Shown here: in pieces, positions 1 through 9,234 of the stretch
How positions within the stretch are numbered: position 1 is the stretch's first letter
Layout of the letters: each line of letters starts with the position of its first letter
From: Dyadobacter luteus
GTDB lineage: Bacteria; Bacteroidota; Bacteroidia; Cytophagales; Spirosomataceae
NCBI RefSeq assembly: GCF_003383615.1
Contig: NZ_QNUL01000002.1
Span: 434,001 to 498,000 of the forward strand
Reading direction: 5' to 3'
Length of the DNA stretch: 64,000 nucleotides
The notes under the pieces: generated by a model
The model's database searches: none
Told to the model about the DNA's origin: nothing
What the model saw: only the letters and a program-made list of their open reading frames with translations
Made by a program: the position numbers and the translations under genes

Positions 1-1515
1 TCCTCCGATACTTGCGTAACCATTGTTGTTAAGCAAAAGAATCGTAAACCTGATACCTTCCTGAATAGCAGTTACAATCTCATGATTGTTCATCAGATAG
101 CCTCCATCGCCACAGAGCACATATATTTCACGGGTCGGGTCAGCCATTTTTGCACCAAGTCCGGCAGCGATTTCATAACCCATGCAGGAGAACCCATATT
201 CCAGGTGAAAATTCTTCGGATCCGTAGCGCGCCATAATTTGTGAAGATCGCCCGGAGCACTTCCTGAAGCGTTGATCATCACATCTCTGTCATCCATAAA
301 GCTGTTCAGAGCACCAATGACCACGGCCTGGTCAATAGGGGAGATGGTTCCATTTCCTTCCTCATAAATACGGGTTACCTCATCGTCCCAAGCCTTGTTG
401 ATATCAGCAATTTTTTGACGGTAATCAGCACTTACTTCGAAATCTCCCAGCAATGCGGATAGCTCTTCAATTGTCGCTTTTGCATCTCCGACAACGGGCA
501 AAGCAGCGTGTTTGAAAGCATCGAATTCAGAGATATTAATATTAACAAACCTGACATCCGGGTTCTGGAAAATAGACTTGGATGCAGTGGTGAAGTCGCT
601 GTAACGTGTGCCTATTCCGATTACCAGATCAGCCTCATTCGCTACTTCAATAGCATATTTAGTACCCGTCGCCCCTAAACCTCCAACGCTGTAAGGCTGG
701 TCGAAACGCACGGCTCCCTTTCCCGCAAAAGTCTCGCCGACAGGAATACCTGTTTTGATGGCAAACTGATGAAGGACTTCTGAAGCATCGCTATAGATGG
801 CACCTCCTCCGGCAACAATTACTGGTTTTTTAGCAGATCTGATCCATTCTGCGGCTTCTGTTACGATGCCGGCATCCGGGCGGGGTCGGCCCACTTTCCA
901 GACTCTCTTTTTGAATAGTTCTTCCGGGTAATCGTAAGCATGGGTTTGTACATCCTGGGGCATAGATAGGGTGACAGCACCCATTTCAGCCTGAGAGGTG
1001 AGCACGCGCATTACTTCTGGAAGAGAATAAATAAGCTGCTCCGGACGGTTAATTCTGTCCCAATATTTAGATACGGGTTTAAAACAATCGTTGACAGATA
1101 TATCCTGAGTTCCGGCGCTTTCAAGCTGCTGTAAAACGGGATTGGGCTCGCGGGTAGCGAAAATATCTCCCGGAAGAAGTAAAACCGGCAGACGGTTAAT
1201 CGTAGCCAGGGCAGCTCCTGTAATCATATTTGTAGCTCCCGGACCGATTGAAGTCGTGCAAACAAATGCACCCAGACGGTTTTTTACCTTGGCATAAGCG
1301 ACCGCTGCATGCACCATCGACTGCTCGTTGCGAGACTGGTAGTAGCGGAAGTCAGGATTTTCGTGCAGTGCCTGTCCGAGACCAGCTACATTCCCGTGGC
1401 CGAAGATTCCGAAACATCCGCCGAAATACGGAGCTTCCTCGCCGTCACGCTCAATATACTGGTTTTTAAGAAAGGTTATAGTAGCCTGAGCTACGGTCAG
1501 TCTTCTGGTTTTCAT
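1..1515 (-). CDS. iolD: 3D-trihydroxycyclohexane-1,2-dione hydrolase IolD, 3' end outside the window
   Basis: A thiamine-diphosphate enzyme that hydrolyses the ring of trihydroxycyclohexanedione to 5-deoxy-glucuronate in cytosolic myo-inositol catabolism. The visible 505 residues start at MKTRRLTVAQ. The ThDP-activating glutamate lies in SRNEQSMVHAA (about residue 63), IGPGATN follows near residue 90, and the ThDP/Mg motif GDGG with its downstream NNN lies at about 469-498. The reading frame is open to the window edge, so roughly the last 120 residues expected for the family are missing. It is the last visible gene of the operon, only 8 bp after the aldolase gene, so the two are very likely cotranscribed. 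Identity as IolD rather than acetolactate synthase rests on the N-terminal sequence and the operon partners. Confidence 0.93.
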   Translation of the reverse strand, partial: MKTRRLTVAQATITFLKNQYIERDGEEAPYFGGCFGIFGHGNVAGLGQALHENPDFRYYQSRNEQSMVHAAVAYAKVKNRLGAFVCTTSIGPGATNMITGAALATINRLPVLLLPGDIFATREPNPVLQQLESAGTQDISVNDCFKPVSKYWDRINRPEQLIYSLPEVMRVLTSQAEMGAVTLSMPQDVQTHAYDYPEELFKKRVWKVGRPRPDAGIVTEAAEWIRSAKKPVIVAGGGAIYSDASEVLHQFAIKTGIPVGETFAGKGAVRFDQPYSVGGLGATGTKYAIEVANEADLVIGIGTRYSDFTTASKSIFQNPDVRFVNINISEFDAFKHAALPVVGDAKATIEELSALLGDFEVSADYRQKIADINKAWDDEVTRIYEEGNGTISPIDQAVVIGALNSFMDDRDVMINASGSAPGDLHKLWRATDPKNFHLEYGFSCMGYEIAAGLGAKMADPTREIYVLCGDGGYLMNNHEIVTAIQEGIRFTILLLNNNGYASIGG

Positions 1516-1523
1516 ACTCTATT

Positions 1524-2465
1524 TCAGTTTTGGAACTCAATAGCTTTACCTGTACTTCCGAACAGTTCAAACTTACTGATCATAAAATTTTTATAAGTCT
1601 CTATAAAAGTCTTTCCTGGTGTAGTCGGAGCGAATTCGTCCGGTTTGTCACGGAAAAATTCACGGTTGACCATCGTCCATACCAGGCGCATGTCAGTAGC
1701 AATATTGATTTTACATACACCCAGGGGAATAGCTTTTCGTATTTCATCATCCTGTACGCCACGGGCATCTGTTTTGATTTTCCCGCCTGCTGCGTTAATA
1801 CGCTCTACAACCTCACTGCTGACATTGGATCCGCCGTGCAGTACCAGAGGGAATCCGGGAAGGCGCTTCTGAATCTCATTCAGAATATGAAGCTGAAGTC
1901 CCTGCCCGCCCGAAAATTTGTAGGCACCATGGCTGGTACCGACGGCAATAGCCAGACTGTCGCAGCCTGTGGCAGCCACGAAATCTTCCACTTCCTGCGG
2001 ATTGGTATAGAACGAATGAGCTGCATCTACCGTCAGGTCGTCCTCTACGCCGGCGAGTACACCCAGTTCTGCTTCAACACTTATTCCCCGGGAATGCGCC
2101 AGTTCAACGATGGCTTTGGTTCGTTCGATATTCTTGTCAAAAGTATCATGTGAAGCGTCGATCATTACCGATGTATATCCTCCTTTGGCAACAGCATCAT
2201 AGATATGCTCCTCATAACCATGATCCATGTGAATGGCAAAAACTGTATCAGGATAAATCTTAGCTGCAGCGTTGATCATTGCCAGAAGCATTTCGGCAGC
2301 AGCGTAATCACGTGCGAAAGGCGTTGTCTGAACAATGAAAGGCGAACCTGTCTGCTGAGCAGCGGCAAAAAGTCCGTGTATCTCTTCCATGAAAAATACA
2401 TTGACCGCAGCAATCGCATAGCGACCATAGCATTTTTCAAAAAGTTGTTTGGTTGTTAGTAGCAT
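1524..2465 (-). CDS. iolJ: class II ketose-bisphosphate aldolase, probably the IolJ-type inositol aldolase
   Basis: A zinc-dependent class II aldolase of 313 residues. In this context it probably cleaves 6-phospho-5-dehydro-2-deoxy-gluconate into dihydroxyacetone phosphate and malonate semialdehyde, which the IolA-type dehydrogenase then uses. Seen in the sequence: the HMDH motif at residues 79-82 (catalytic Asp81, zinc His82), VEAELGVLAG near 130-139, the ligand His179 in VGTSHGAYKF, and His210 in VLHGGS. It lies between the symporter and iolD. The family alone cannot separate fructose-bisphosphate, tagatose-bisphosphate and inositol-pathway aldolases; the inositol assignment is inferred from the neighbours. 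ATG start at 2465. Confidence 0.85.
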   Translation of the reverse strand: MLLTTKQLFEKCYGRYAIAAVNVFFMEEIHGLFAAAQQTGSPFIVQTTPFARDYAAAEMLLAMINAAAKIYPDTVFAIHMDHGYEEHIYDAVAKGGYTSVMIDASHDTFDKNIERTKAIVELAHSRGISVEAELGVLAGVEDDLTVDAAHSFYTNPQEVEDFVAATGCDSLAIAVGTSHGAYKFSGGQGLQLHILNEIQKRLPGFPLVLHGGSNVSSEVVERINAAGGKIKTDARGVQDDEIRKAIPLGVCKINIATDMRLVWTMVNREFFRDKPDEFAPTTPGKTFIETYKNFMISKFELFGSTGKAIEFQN

Positions 2466-2605
2466 TTAGCTGTTAGCTGTAGGCTGTTAGCAATCTTCAA
2501 AATTCCATTTGATGAGAACAAACTAACCTTTTATAATTTATTAAATCAACGAGGTCTGTTATTGGGCAAGAGCTAAGCGCTATCAGCTAAAAGCTAATAG
2601 CCATT
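2466..2605. repeat. AGCTAA-rich intergenic repeat between symporter and aldolase genes
   Basis: The spacer has two runs of imperfect 6-8 base units. One at about 2466-2492 reads TTAGCTGTTAGCTGTAGG, and one at 2570-2600 contains ATCAGCTAAAAGCTAATAG. The same units recur at 31333-31416 before the ROK kinase gene. The second run stops just before the symporter stop codon. Confidence 0.6.
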
Positions 2606-4219
2606 CTACCAGAACACCGTATACAAAGCTGCCAATACACCACAGATCACAATCGATCCCACTACGAAACTTCTCCCTGCATTGAACATCGAACTTTCGA
2701 TTTCCAGGCCTTTCGGATTGTTTCTGCTGTTTTTATCTGCCAGGGTCATGATGATAATCACGGCGCTGAGGATCAGGAATATGATTCCCATTCTATCCAG
2801 GAACGGAATATCTGGCCAAAGGAATTTTCCGGCTGTCGAAAGTGGAATGGTCAGCAATGCGGCGGTAAGGGCTGCAGCCGACGTCGTTCTTTTCCAAAAC
2901 ATTCCAAAAATGAAAATGGCAAAAACACCGGGTGTAATAAAGCTGCTGTATTCCTGAATAAACTGATATGCCTGTTCCAGAACGCGCAGCTGCGGTGCGA
3001 TAAGTACACCTATTGCCATGGCTACCCAGATTGTAATTCTTCCGATTTTTACAAGTGTAGCTTCGGATGCTTTCGGATTTATATACTGTTTGTAAATATC
3101 AAGGGTGAAAATGGTTGATATACTGTTGGCCTTTCCTGCAAGTGAAGCAACAATAGCGGCGGTGAGTGCTGCAAATGCCATTCCTTTCAAGCCTGTCGGT
3201 AACAAATTCAGAAGAACCGGATACGCGTGGTCGGGTTTGATTACGCCTGCCGTATCAAGCATTTCCTGCTGAAACATTCCATTTTCATACAAAACAAAAG
3301 CAGCAATTCCAGGGATAACGACGATGATCGGGATCAGTAATTTGAGCACTGCCGCGAAAAGAATACCATTCCGTGCAGTTGAAAGATTTGCTCCGAGTGT
3401 ACGCTGAATGATATACTGGTTGCATCCAAAATAAGCAAGGTTGTTGATCCACATTGCACCTATAATTACAGACAAACCCGGAAGATCTTTGTAAAACGGA
3501 CTTTCTTTAGGCAGAATCATATGAAAATGACTATCCCCTTTTTCTTTCAGAAGGGCCAGTGCATTTAAAATGCCCGGTTCGTTGAAATGCTGTGATACAA
3601 GATCCAAAGCAAGATAGGTCGTCGCCAAACCGCCAAGTACCAGAACGATTACCTGAACGACGTCGGTATAGCCAATCACTTTCATACCACCCACCGTGAT
3701 AATTACTGCAAAAATTCCCAGACCGATGATCCCGTAGGTGAAATCAAGCCCCGCTGTTACCTCCAGCGCAAGTGCACCCAGATACAGAATCGATGTCAGG
3801 TTTACAAATACATACAGCAGCAGCCAGAATACAGCCATAATGGTGGCAACTGTCGGATTGTAACGCTGCCGCAGAAATTGCGGCATGGTATAGATGTTGT
3901 TTTTCAGATAAACGGGAAGAATGAAAAGGGCTACAACAATCAACGATGCAGCCGCCATCCATTCATAGGATGAAATGGCAAGCCCTATCGCGAAACCGGA
4001 TCCGGACATACCTATGAAGTGCTCGGCAGAAATATTTGAAGCAATAATAGAAGCTCCGATAGCCCAGAAGGTTAGCGAACCTTCTGCAAGAAAATAATCC
4101 GTTGCACTTACTTCCTTAGATTTTTTCTGATTGTAAATCCAGTAGCCGTAGGCCGATACTCCAACGAGATAGGTGAAAAAAACAACATAATCCAGCGTTT
4201 GTAAACCAGTGTTTGACAT
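2606..4219 (-). CDS. sodium/solute symporter, probable myo-inositol transporter
   Basis: A 537-residue inner-membrane protein with about 14 hydrophobic segments, of the sodium:solute symporter (SLC5/SSS) family that includes sugar and inositol carriers. The N-terminus LDYVVFFTYLVGVSAYGYWI and the family-typical SAEHFIGMSGSG near residue 65 support the assignment. It sits inside the inositol operon between iolG and the aldolase gene. It also has its own upstream LacI-type palindrome at 4255-4292, so it can probably be expressed from an internal promoter under the same regulator. The substrate is inferred from context; other polyols or sugars are possible. ATG start at 4219. Confidence 0.87.
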   Translation of the reverse strand: MSNTGLQTLDYVVFFTYLVGVSAYGYWIYNQKKSKEVSATDYFLAEGSLTFWAIGASIIASNISAEHFIGMSGSGFAIGLAISSYEWMAAASLIVVALFILPVYLKNNIYTMPQFLRQRYNPTVATIMAVFWLLLYVFVNLTSILYLGALALEVTAGLDFTYGIIGLGIFAVIITVGGMKVIGYTDVVQVIVLVLGGLATTYLALDLVSQHFNEPGILNALALLKEKGDSHFHMILPKESPFYKDLPGLSVIIGAMWINNLAYFGCNQYIIQRTLGANLSTARNGILFAAVLKLLIPIIVVIPGIAAFVLYENGMFQQEMLDTAGVIKPDHAYPVLLNLLPTGLKGMAFAALTAAIVASLAGKANSISTIFTLDIYKQYINPKASEATLVKIGRITIWVAMAIGVLIAPQLRVLEQAYQFIQEYSSFITPGVFAIFIFGMFWKRTTSAAALTAALLTIPLSTAGKFLWPDIPFLDRMGIIFLILSAVIIIMTLADKNSRNNPKGLEIESSMFNAGRSFVVGSIVICGVLAALYTVFW

Positions 4220-4254
4220 GCAGGGTTTTATATAATGAAAGTGAATATTAATTG

Positions 4255-4292
4255 TACTTTACGAATTGCAAACGTTTGCAATTCGTAAAGTA
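4255..4292. promoter_or_regulatory. 38-bp perfect palindromic LacI-type operator
   Basis: A perfect inverted repeat with no spacer, centred between 4273 and 4274, whose core reads GCAAACGTTTGC and whose arms extend 19 bp each way. It lies 36 bp upstream of the symporter ATG and downstream of the iolG stop. LacI-family regulators bind palindromes with a central CG like this core. The same core is at 9237, 18370 and 18670, which ties the site to the regulator at 9284. Confidence 0.85.
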
Positions 4293-4330
4293 TGCAATGT
4301 AATACATAAGATTCTAAGGACAGTCAGGGA

Positions 4331-5359
4331 TCAGACATGACTTAGTTCCAGTACCTCATTTATTTGCACAGTGCGTCCCTCCGTCAATGACTTCATAGCC
4401 GCGATACCAATGGCAGTTGCCATAAGCCCGTCATGCGCGTCTACCGGTGAAGGTTTGTCCTGAAGTACGCAGTCGATGAAGGATTTCAGACAAACACGGT
4501 AAGCGGTCTCGTATCTTTCAAGGAAAAAATGGAGCGGCAAAGCGCTGTGTCCGCCGGCGCTGTCGAAGTGTATCAGCGAATCGGTGGTATTGTTTTCAGC
4601 TTTAGCCATGCCTTTTGATCCGAAAATTTCCAGACGCTGGTCGTAGCCATATACAGCTTTCCTACTGTTGTCTATCACGCCAATTGCCCCGTTTTCGAAG
4701 GTCAACACGATTACTGCCGTGTCAATATCCCCGAATTCTTTGATTTCAGGGTGAATCAGCGCATCACCTTTGACAAATACTTCTTTTACTTCGCTGCCCA
4801 CGATGTAGCGAGCCATGTCAAAGTCATGAATGGACATGTCCAGGAATATACCCCCTGATATTTTCAGGTATTCTACAGGTGGTGGTGCCGGGTCGCGACT
4901 GGTGATTCGAAGAATATGCGGATCGCCGATTTTATTATTTTCCACAAGATTGCGGACGTTGCTAAAATTCGCATCGAAGCGACGGTTAAAACCCAGCATC
5001 AGTTTTACGCCGTTTTCAGCAACGGCTTTTTCTGCTGCCAGAATGGCTTCAATGGTAACATCGAGCGGTTTTTCACAAAATACATGCTTTCCCTGTTCCG
5101 CGGCTGCCACTGTGTAAGGAACATGGTACGGAGTAGGAGAGCAGATGATTACAGCTTCTACATCCGGATGGTTGATCACCTCGTAGGCGTCTGTTGTTAC
5201 TTGTTTTACGCCAAGACGTTTGGCGAATTCATGTGATGCTTCCGATACATCCGATGCAATGATTACCTCGGCATCAGGCATGTGGTGAAGCAGGTTACTC
5301 AGGTGTATCTGGCCAATACGGCCCAGACCAATCACACCGGTTTTAAGTTTTCGTGACAT
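4331..5359 (-). CDS. iolG: myo-inositol 2-dehydrogenase IolG (Gfo/Idh/MocA family)
   Basis: An NAD-dependent oxidoreductase that converts myo-inositol to scyllo-inosose, the first step of the pathway. The 342 residues show the dinucleotide motif GLGRIG at 11-16, the family motif EKP at 96-98 with the catalytic Lys97, and the Asp174-x3-His178 pair in FLDMSIHDF that is typical of inositol dehydrogenases. Length matches the family. It lies between iolA and the symporter gene in the operon. A related activity on D-chiro- or scyllo-inositol cannot be excluded from sequence. ATG start at 5359. Confidence 0.92.
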   Translation of the reverse strand: MSRKLKTGVIGLGRIGQIHLSNLLHHMPDAEVIIASDVSEASHEFAKRLGVKQVTTDAYEVINHPDVEAVIICSPTPYHVPYTVAAAEQGKHVFCEKPLDVTIEAILAAEKAVAENGVKLMLGFNRRFDANFSNVRNLVENNKIGDPHILRITSRDPAPPPVEYLKISGGIFLDMSIHDFDMARYIVGSEVKEVFVKGDALIHPEIKEFGDIDTAVIVLTFENGAIGVIDNSRKAVYGYDQRLEIFGSKGMAKAENNTTDSLIHFDSAGGHSALPLHFFLERYETAYRVCLKSFIDCVLQDKPSPVDAHDGLMATAIGIAAMKSLTEGRTVQINEVLELSHV

Positions 5360-5368
5360 TGGGGTAAG

Positions 5369-5480
5369 TTAGTTTAGGGATTTGGTCAAAGGGCATGGGG
5401 CAAAGGGTATGGGGTTCGAGTTAGGTGGGGCGGGTGTTTTCACCCTATTCCCCAGGCCCGAAACCCTGTGCCCTAAAACT
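5369..5480. repeat. nested stem-loop repeat in the iolA-iolG spacer
   Basis: A G-rich stretch (GGGCATGGGG, GGGTATGGGGTTCG) is followed by a C-rich complement ending CGAAACCCTGTGCCCTA, so the two sides can pair over about 110 bp. A perfect GGGTG-TTTT-CACCC hairpin lies inside at 5432-5445. The right arm overlaps the iolA stop codon (5473-5475). Confidence 0.6.
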
Positions 5481-6939
5481 TGCGGTTCCATTCTTTCAGC
5501 CAGCGTTCTATAACGACTTTTGTTTGTGTGAAAAACTCTACAGCATGTTTGCCCTGACCGTGCAAATCGCCGTAGAAGCTGTCTTTCCAGCCTGAGAACG
5601 GGAATTGTGCCACAGGAGCTGCAACACCTATATTGATTCCTATATTTCCGGCCTCGGCTTCATGACGGAATTTACGCGCGTTCAGACCACTGCTGGTAAA
5701 GACACAGGCCATGTTGCCATAACGTCCGGAATTGATAAACCGGATTGCTTCCTCGATTGTATTGATATGGACGAGACTCAAAACCGGACCGAAGATTTCA
5801 GTAGCTGCCAGTTCGCCATCCAAAGGAATGTCTTCAATGATCGTAGGGGCGATGAAGTTACCATTCTCAAAACCAGGAATGTTTGGGTTTCTTCCGTCAA
5901 CGATAACACGGCCGCCTTCCTTAATTCCTTTATCAAGTAGGTTGTTCACACGGTTTTTGCTTTCCGCCGTAATGACCGGACCCATTTGAACTTCACTGTC
6001 CAGACCAAATCCGGTTTTACGGGTTTTCGCTGACTCGACCAGGCTTTCTGTAATATCTTTATGATCACCGACAGTGATAATTGTAGATGCTGCCAGACAG
6101 CGCTGACCGGCACATCCGTACACGCTGTCGATCACGATCTGTGTAGTCATGTCTATATCTGCATCAGGCAATACTACCACCGGATTTTTTGCCCCTCCCT
6201 GTGCCTGTACGCGTTTTCCATGCGCCGCACCTTTGGAATAGACATACTTTGCAACATTTGAAGAACCCACGAAACTAATACCCTTAACGACAGGATGTTC
6301 CAGAATCGCATCCACCACTTCACGAGCTCCCTGCACAAGTCCGAGCACACCTTTGGGCAAATCCAGCTGATCCATCAGACCCACAATTTTCGTCATGGTA
6401 AGTGGTACCTTTTCAGATGGTTTGATGATGTAGCTGTTTCCGCAAGCCAGTGCATAAGGCAGAAACCAGAAGGTGATCATACCCGGGAAGTTGAAGGGCG
6501 CTATACATGCACATACCCCCAATGGCTGACGGATCATATACTCGTCAATTCCTTTTGCGATGTCTTCCGAGAATTCACCCTGCATCATGGCAGGCATGCC
6601 GCAAGCGTTCTCTACATTTTCAATTGCCCGTACCATTTCCGCTTTCGCTTCAAGGAAAGTCTTACCTGATTCGAGTACGATGGTTTTCGCTATATCATCC
6701 AGGTTATCTTCAAGCAGTGTTTTCAGTTTGAAAAGATACTGAACGCGCTTGGAAACAGGGGTGTTTTTCCATTCCTGGAAACCTTCGTGGGCTGCTTGCG
6801 CGGCATCTGCCACATCCAGGGCATTGCCCGAAGGAACCTGAGCAAGCACTTCCTGGCTGGCAGGATTGACTACGTTCAGGAATTGTTCAGAGCGGCTATC
6901 CACCCATTGCCCATTGATATAATTCTTTAATTTTTCCAT
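5473..6939 (-). CDS. iolA: (methyl)malonate-semialdehyde dehydrogenase IolA/MmsA
   Basis: An aldehyde dehydrogenase that oxidises malonate semialdehyde to acetyl-CoA, using CoA and NAD, as the last inositol-pathway step; it may also act on methylmalonate semialdehyde from valine breakdown. The 488 residues have PFNFPG around Asn150, IIKPSEKVP at about 171-179, and the nucleophile Cys281 in AGQRCLAAS. At the position where ordinary aldehyde dehydrogenases carry the general-base glutamate the sequence is QGGAKNP, as is typical of the CoA-acylating MMSDH group. It lies between iolC and iolG, with repeat-bearing spacers of 171 and 113 bp. ATG start at 6939. Confidence 0.92.
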   Translation of the reverse strand: MEKLKNYINGQWVDSRSEQFLNVVNPASQEVLAQVPSGNALDVADAAQAAHEGFQEWKNTPVSKRVQYLFKLKTLLEDNLDDIAKTIVLESGKTFLEAKAEMVRAIENVENACGMPAMMQGEFSEDIAKGIDEYMIRQPLGVCACIAPFNFPGMITFWFLPYALACGNSYIIKPSEKVPLTMTKIVGLMDQLDLPKGVLGLVQGAREVVDAILEHPVVKGISFVGSSNVAKYVYSKGAAHGKRVQAQGGAKNPVVVLPDADIDMTTQIVIDSVYGCAGQRCLAASTIITVGDHKDITESLVESAKTRKTGFGLDSEVQMGPVITAESKNRVNNLLDKGIKEGGRVIVDGRNPNIPGFENGNFIAPTIIEDIPLDGELAATEIFGPVLSLVHINTIEEAIRFINSGRYGNMACVFTSSGLNARKFRHEAEAGNIGINIGVAAPVAQFPFSGWKDSFYGDLHGQGKHAVEFFTQTKVVIERWLKEWNRKF

Positions 6940-7064
6940 TCTTGTTTTGTTTTGAAACGCTGTGTTCGGGAAGTTATCCGTAGCGTTGCGCCGTATTTTA
7001 TAAATTCTTACTGTTTGATAGAACCAAGCGAAACAGCGCGCCGAACTTCCCAGTTTTTAATGCT

Positions 7065-7106
7065 TTTGCGTAACTTCTACTAACTTCTACTAACTACTCT
7101 AACTTC
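7065..7106. repeat. short AACTTCT repeat in the iolC-iolA spacer
   Basis: Four imperfect tandem copies of a unit near ACTTCTACTA occur directly after the iolC stop. The complementary unit AGAAGTTAG recurs at 31168-31200 and 31265-31302. The spacer also has the separated complementary pair GGGAAGTT (6968-6975) and AACTTCCC (7044-7051). Confidence 0.55.
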
Positions 7107-7110
7107 TTCA

Positions 7111-8124
7111 TTAAAATCCTCCTCTATTCTCCACAAATGCCATTACCTCTTCGTTGGTCGGCATAAAATTGGCACAGCCTTCTCTGGTTACGATGATTGC
7201 ACCGCAGGCATTTCCCATGCGGACAGATTTGTATAAATCCCAGTTGTTCAGCAGACCGTAAGAAAAACCTGCACAGAATGCATCACCGGCTCCAAGTACG
7301 TTCAACACTTCAACAGGGAAACCGGGAACACGTATTTCTTCCTTATCTGGCTGGAAGATCGAAGCTCCCTCTTTACCTCTTTTCACCACAAGTGTTTCAA
7401 CACCCGAGCTCATAATTTCCTGAATGGCACTGTCAATATTTCCTCTGATTTCAGGAGCAGAAATTTGTTGATGCTTGATCAAAAGTTGCTCTTTGTCTGT
7501 CAGATAGGTAGCCAGAATTTCTTCTTCCGTGCCAACCACGATGTTGAACTTGCTCAAAGCAGCACGCAGCGTAATTCCGAATGAACGGGGATCATCCCAC
7601 TGATCGGCACGAAAGTCGATGTCCAGAAGCGTTTGTACATTGTTTTTCTTGGCCAGTTCCAATGCATAGAACATGGCAGTGCGGCTAGGGTCTTTGCTGA
7701 ATGCAGTTCCAGAGAAGGCAGCAGCCTTGAAATCTGCGAACGGAATGGCATCAACGTGATCAATATTCAGGTTGATATCTGCGCAGTTTTCACGGTAGTA
7801 AACCAGAGGAAAACGGTCGGGGGGCTCAATGCCCAGCACTACCGCAGAACTTCTGGTCCCATCGATGGTGGGTACGTACTCAGTAATTACGCCTTCCTTG
7901 TCGAGAAAATGTTTGATAAAATTGCCGACCTGATCAGGGCCTATACCTGTTAGTATCGCCGTGTTCAGTCCAAGACGTTTTGCTCCGGTCGCAATATTAA
8001 GCGGACAACCGCCAACAAAAGCGTTAAAGGATGATATCTGTTCAAACGGACTTCCGACGTTAGCGGAATACAAGTCTATAGACGAGCGCCCCAAGGTCAA
8101 AAGGTCAAATTTTTTGTTGGACAT
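7111..8124 (-). CDS. iolC: 5-dehydro-2-deoxygluconokinase IolC (PfkB family)
   Basis: An ATP-dependent sugar kinase that phosphorylates 2-deoxy-5-keto-gluconate. The 337 residues begin MSNKKFDLLTLGRSSIDLY, which is characteristic of IolC; an upstream in-frame ATG at 8148 would add eight residues encoded inside a repeat element and is unlikely. The anion-hole/catalytic-base motif GAGDAFCAGF starts at about residue 278, and the substrate-side VGGCPLNIA lies near residue 37. The gene is separated from iolB by 160 bp holding two REP-like repeat copies. Confidence 0.92.
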   Translation of the reverse strand: MSNKKFDLLTLGRSSIDLYSANVGSPFEQISSFNAFVGGCPLNIATGAKRLGLNTAILTGIGPDQVGNFIKHFLDKEGVITEYVPTIDGTRSSAVVLGIEPPDRFPLVYYRENCADINLNIDHVDAIPFADFKAAAFSGTAFSKDPSRTAMFYALELAKKNNVQTLLDIDFRADQWDDPRSFGITLRAALSKFNIVVGTEEEILATYLTDKEQLLIKHQQISAPEIRGNIDSAIQEIMSSGVETLVVKRGKEGASIFQPDKEEIRVPGFPVEVLNVLGAGDAFCAGFSYGLLNNWDLYKSVRMGNACGAIIVTREGCANFMPTNEEVMAFVENRGGF

Positions 8125-8139
8125 AGTATGGCGTTTTAC

Positions 8140-8170
8140 CGTCTGCACGCTTCTTCAGCGGGCTGAACGT
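8140..8170 (+). repeat. REP-like repeat R1, copy 1
   Basis: The unit begins GTCTGCACGCT and ends AGCGGGCTGAACG, around a TCTTC loop. It can fold into a 10-bp imperfect hairpin. It touches the upstream side of iolC. Confidence 0.65.
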
Positions 8171-8209
8171 TTATAAAATTATCTGTCACTTAGCATTCAG
8201 ACTGCATTA

Positions 8210-8240
8210 CGGTCTGCACGCTTTTTATCGGGCTGAATGT
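8210..8240 (+). repeat. REP-like repeat R1, copy 2
   Basis: Same unit as copy 1, reading GGTCTGCACGCT then ATCGGGCTGAATG, with a mutated inner stem. Flanking fragments with CATTCAGACTGCA (8194-8206) and TTCAGACTGCATGG (8284-8297) suggest a larger composite repeat that reaches the iolB stop codon. Confidence 0.65.
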
Positions 8241-8284
8241 AACGCAGTAGTTGTGCTCTTCGCATTCAGACCACCTGTCGGTGT

Positions 8285-9157
8285 TCAGACTGCATGGCCA
8301 TTCATCTCCGCAGTTACAATTGGCAACCTTGGATCAGCACCTTTCCATGACCCGTAGATCCAGTCATGATCCGGATCAGAGGTATTAGCCAGAGACTGAT
8401 CACTTCCCGCCAGGAAATTCAGGTAATAGACATTATAACCATGTCCTGCTACCACAGGATGATATCCTTTCGGAATGAGTACGGCCTCATTGTGCTTCAC
8501 CCTCACGATTTCGTCCAACGAGCGGTCATCAGTATAAACCTGCTGTATGGCATAGCCCTGAGGTTTGTCAATTTTATAGAAATATATTTCTTCCAGATTT
8601 GCTTCCAGTAATGTACCGTCTTCGGCTACTTTCCGTTCGTCGTGCTTGTGGGCGGGGAAGGAACTCCAGTTGCCGGAAGGCGTATAAACCTCAACGCAGA
8701 CAATTTTGTGACAGTCAAAACCAGGTTCGAGTAAGCTGTTAATTTGACGGTTTGCGTTGTCCCCACCACGATACTCTATCGCCGCTTCCTCCGGGCGTTT
8801 CATACGGGGAGGGTGGTCTTCATCGCTTTTCACCCAACAAATCGCAATGTCCGTATCAGGTGATTGAGCTGTCAAAATAAAGTCCGTATTGCGGGAGAGG
8901 TACATTGCATGGCCAATACCGGTGAAAACGTCTTTTCTCCCATTGCCTGTTTCCCAAACTTGCCCGTCGGCCTCCACTTTAAAATTTCCACCCAGCAATA
9001 CGATGCAATACTCATATTCACCGGTGTGTCTGCTAATTTGTTCGCCTGTATCCAGTACTTTCGCTTCAAAGTTCAGATAAGTCCAGCCAGCCTGTTCACT
9101 GGTAAGAGAATGGTAGTTTTTAGTGTCTGAAGATGGCTTGATCAGTAAATCACTCAT
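8285..9157 (-). CDS. iolB: 5-deoxy-glucuronate isomerase IolB
   Basis: A bicupin isomerase converting 5-deoxy-glucuronate to 2-deoxy-5-keto-gluconate in the cytosol. The 290 residues from MSDLLIKPSS include the cupin metal-binding stretch FPAHKHDERKV followed by EEIYFYK, conserved in IolB. An in-frame ATG at 9211 would add 18 residues with no family similarity, so 9157 is preferred. It is the first gene of the operon, divergent from the LacI-family gene, with a palindromic operator at 9235-9248 in the shared spacer. Confidence 0.92.
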   Translation of the reverse strand: MSDLLIKPSSDTKNYHSLTSEQAGWTYLNFEAKVLDTGEQISRHTGEYEYCIVLLGGNFKVEADGQVWETGNGRKDVFTGIGHAMYLSRNTDFILTAQSPDTDIAICWVKSDEDHPPRMKRPEEAAIEYRGGDNANRQINSLLEPGFDCHKIVCVEVYTPSGNWSSFPAHKHDERKVAEDGTLLEANLEEIYFYKIDKPQGYAIQQVYTDDRSLDEIVRVKHNEAVLIPKGYHPVVAGHGYNVYYLNFLAGSDQSLANTSDPDHDWIYGSWKGADPRLPIVTAEMNGHAV

Positions 9158-9234
9158 TGAGATATTTCGATTACATTTGCACAATATTAGCGTTGTATTA
9201 ATGAAGTACAAAATGTAAATATGTCGATACTGAA

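Noticed and set aside
1530-2153. 207-codon plus-strand open frame opposite the IolJ-like gene
   Set aside because: It is the antisense shadow of a well-supported aldolase gene and has no family features.
8125-8148. Upstream ATG of iolC at 8148
   Set aside because: The added residues are encoded within the REP-like repeat and are not part of the kinase family.
2466-9157. Mobile element as the source of the inositol operon
   Set aside because: No transposase, integrase, target duplication or tRNA attachment site is visible; the short repeats are intergenic elements, not element ends.
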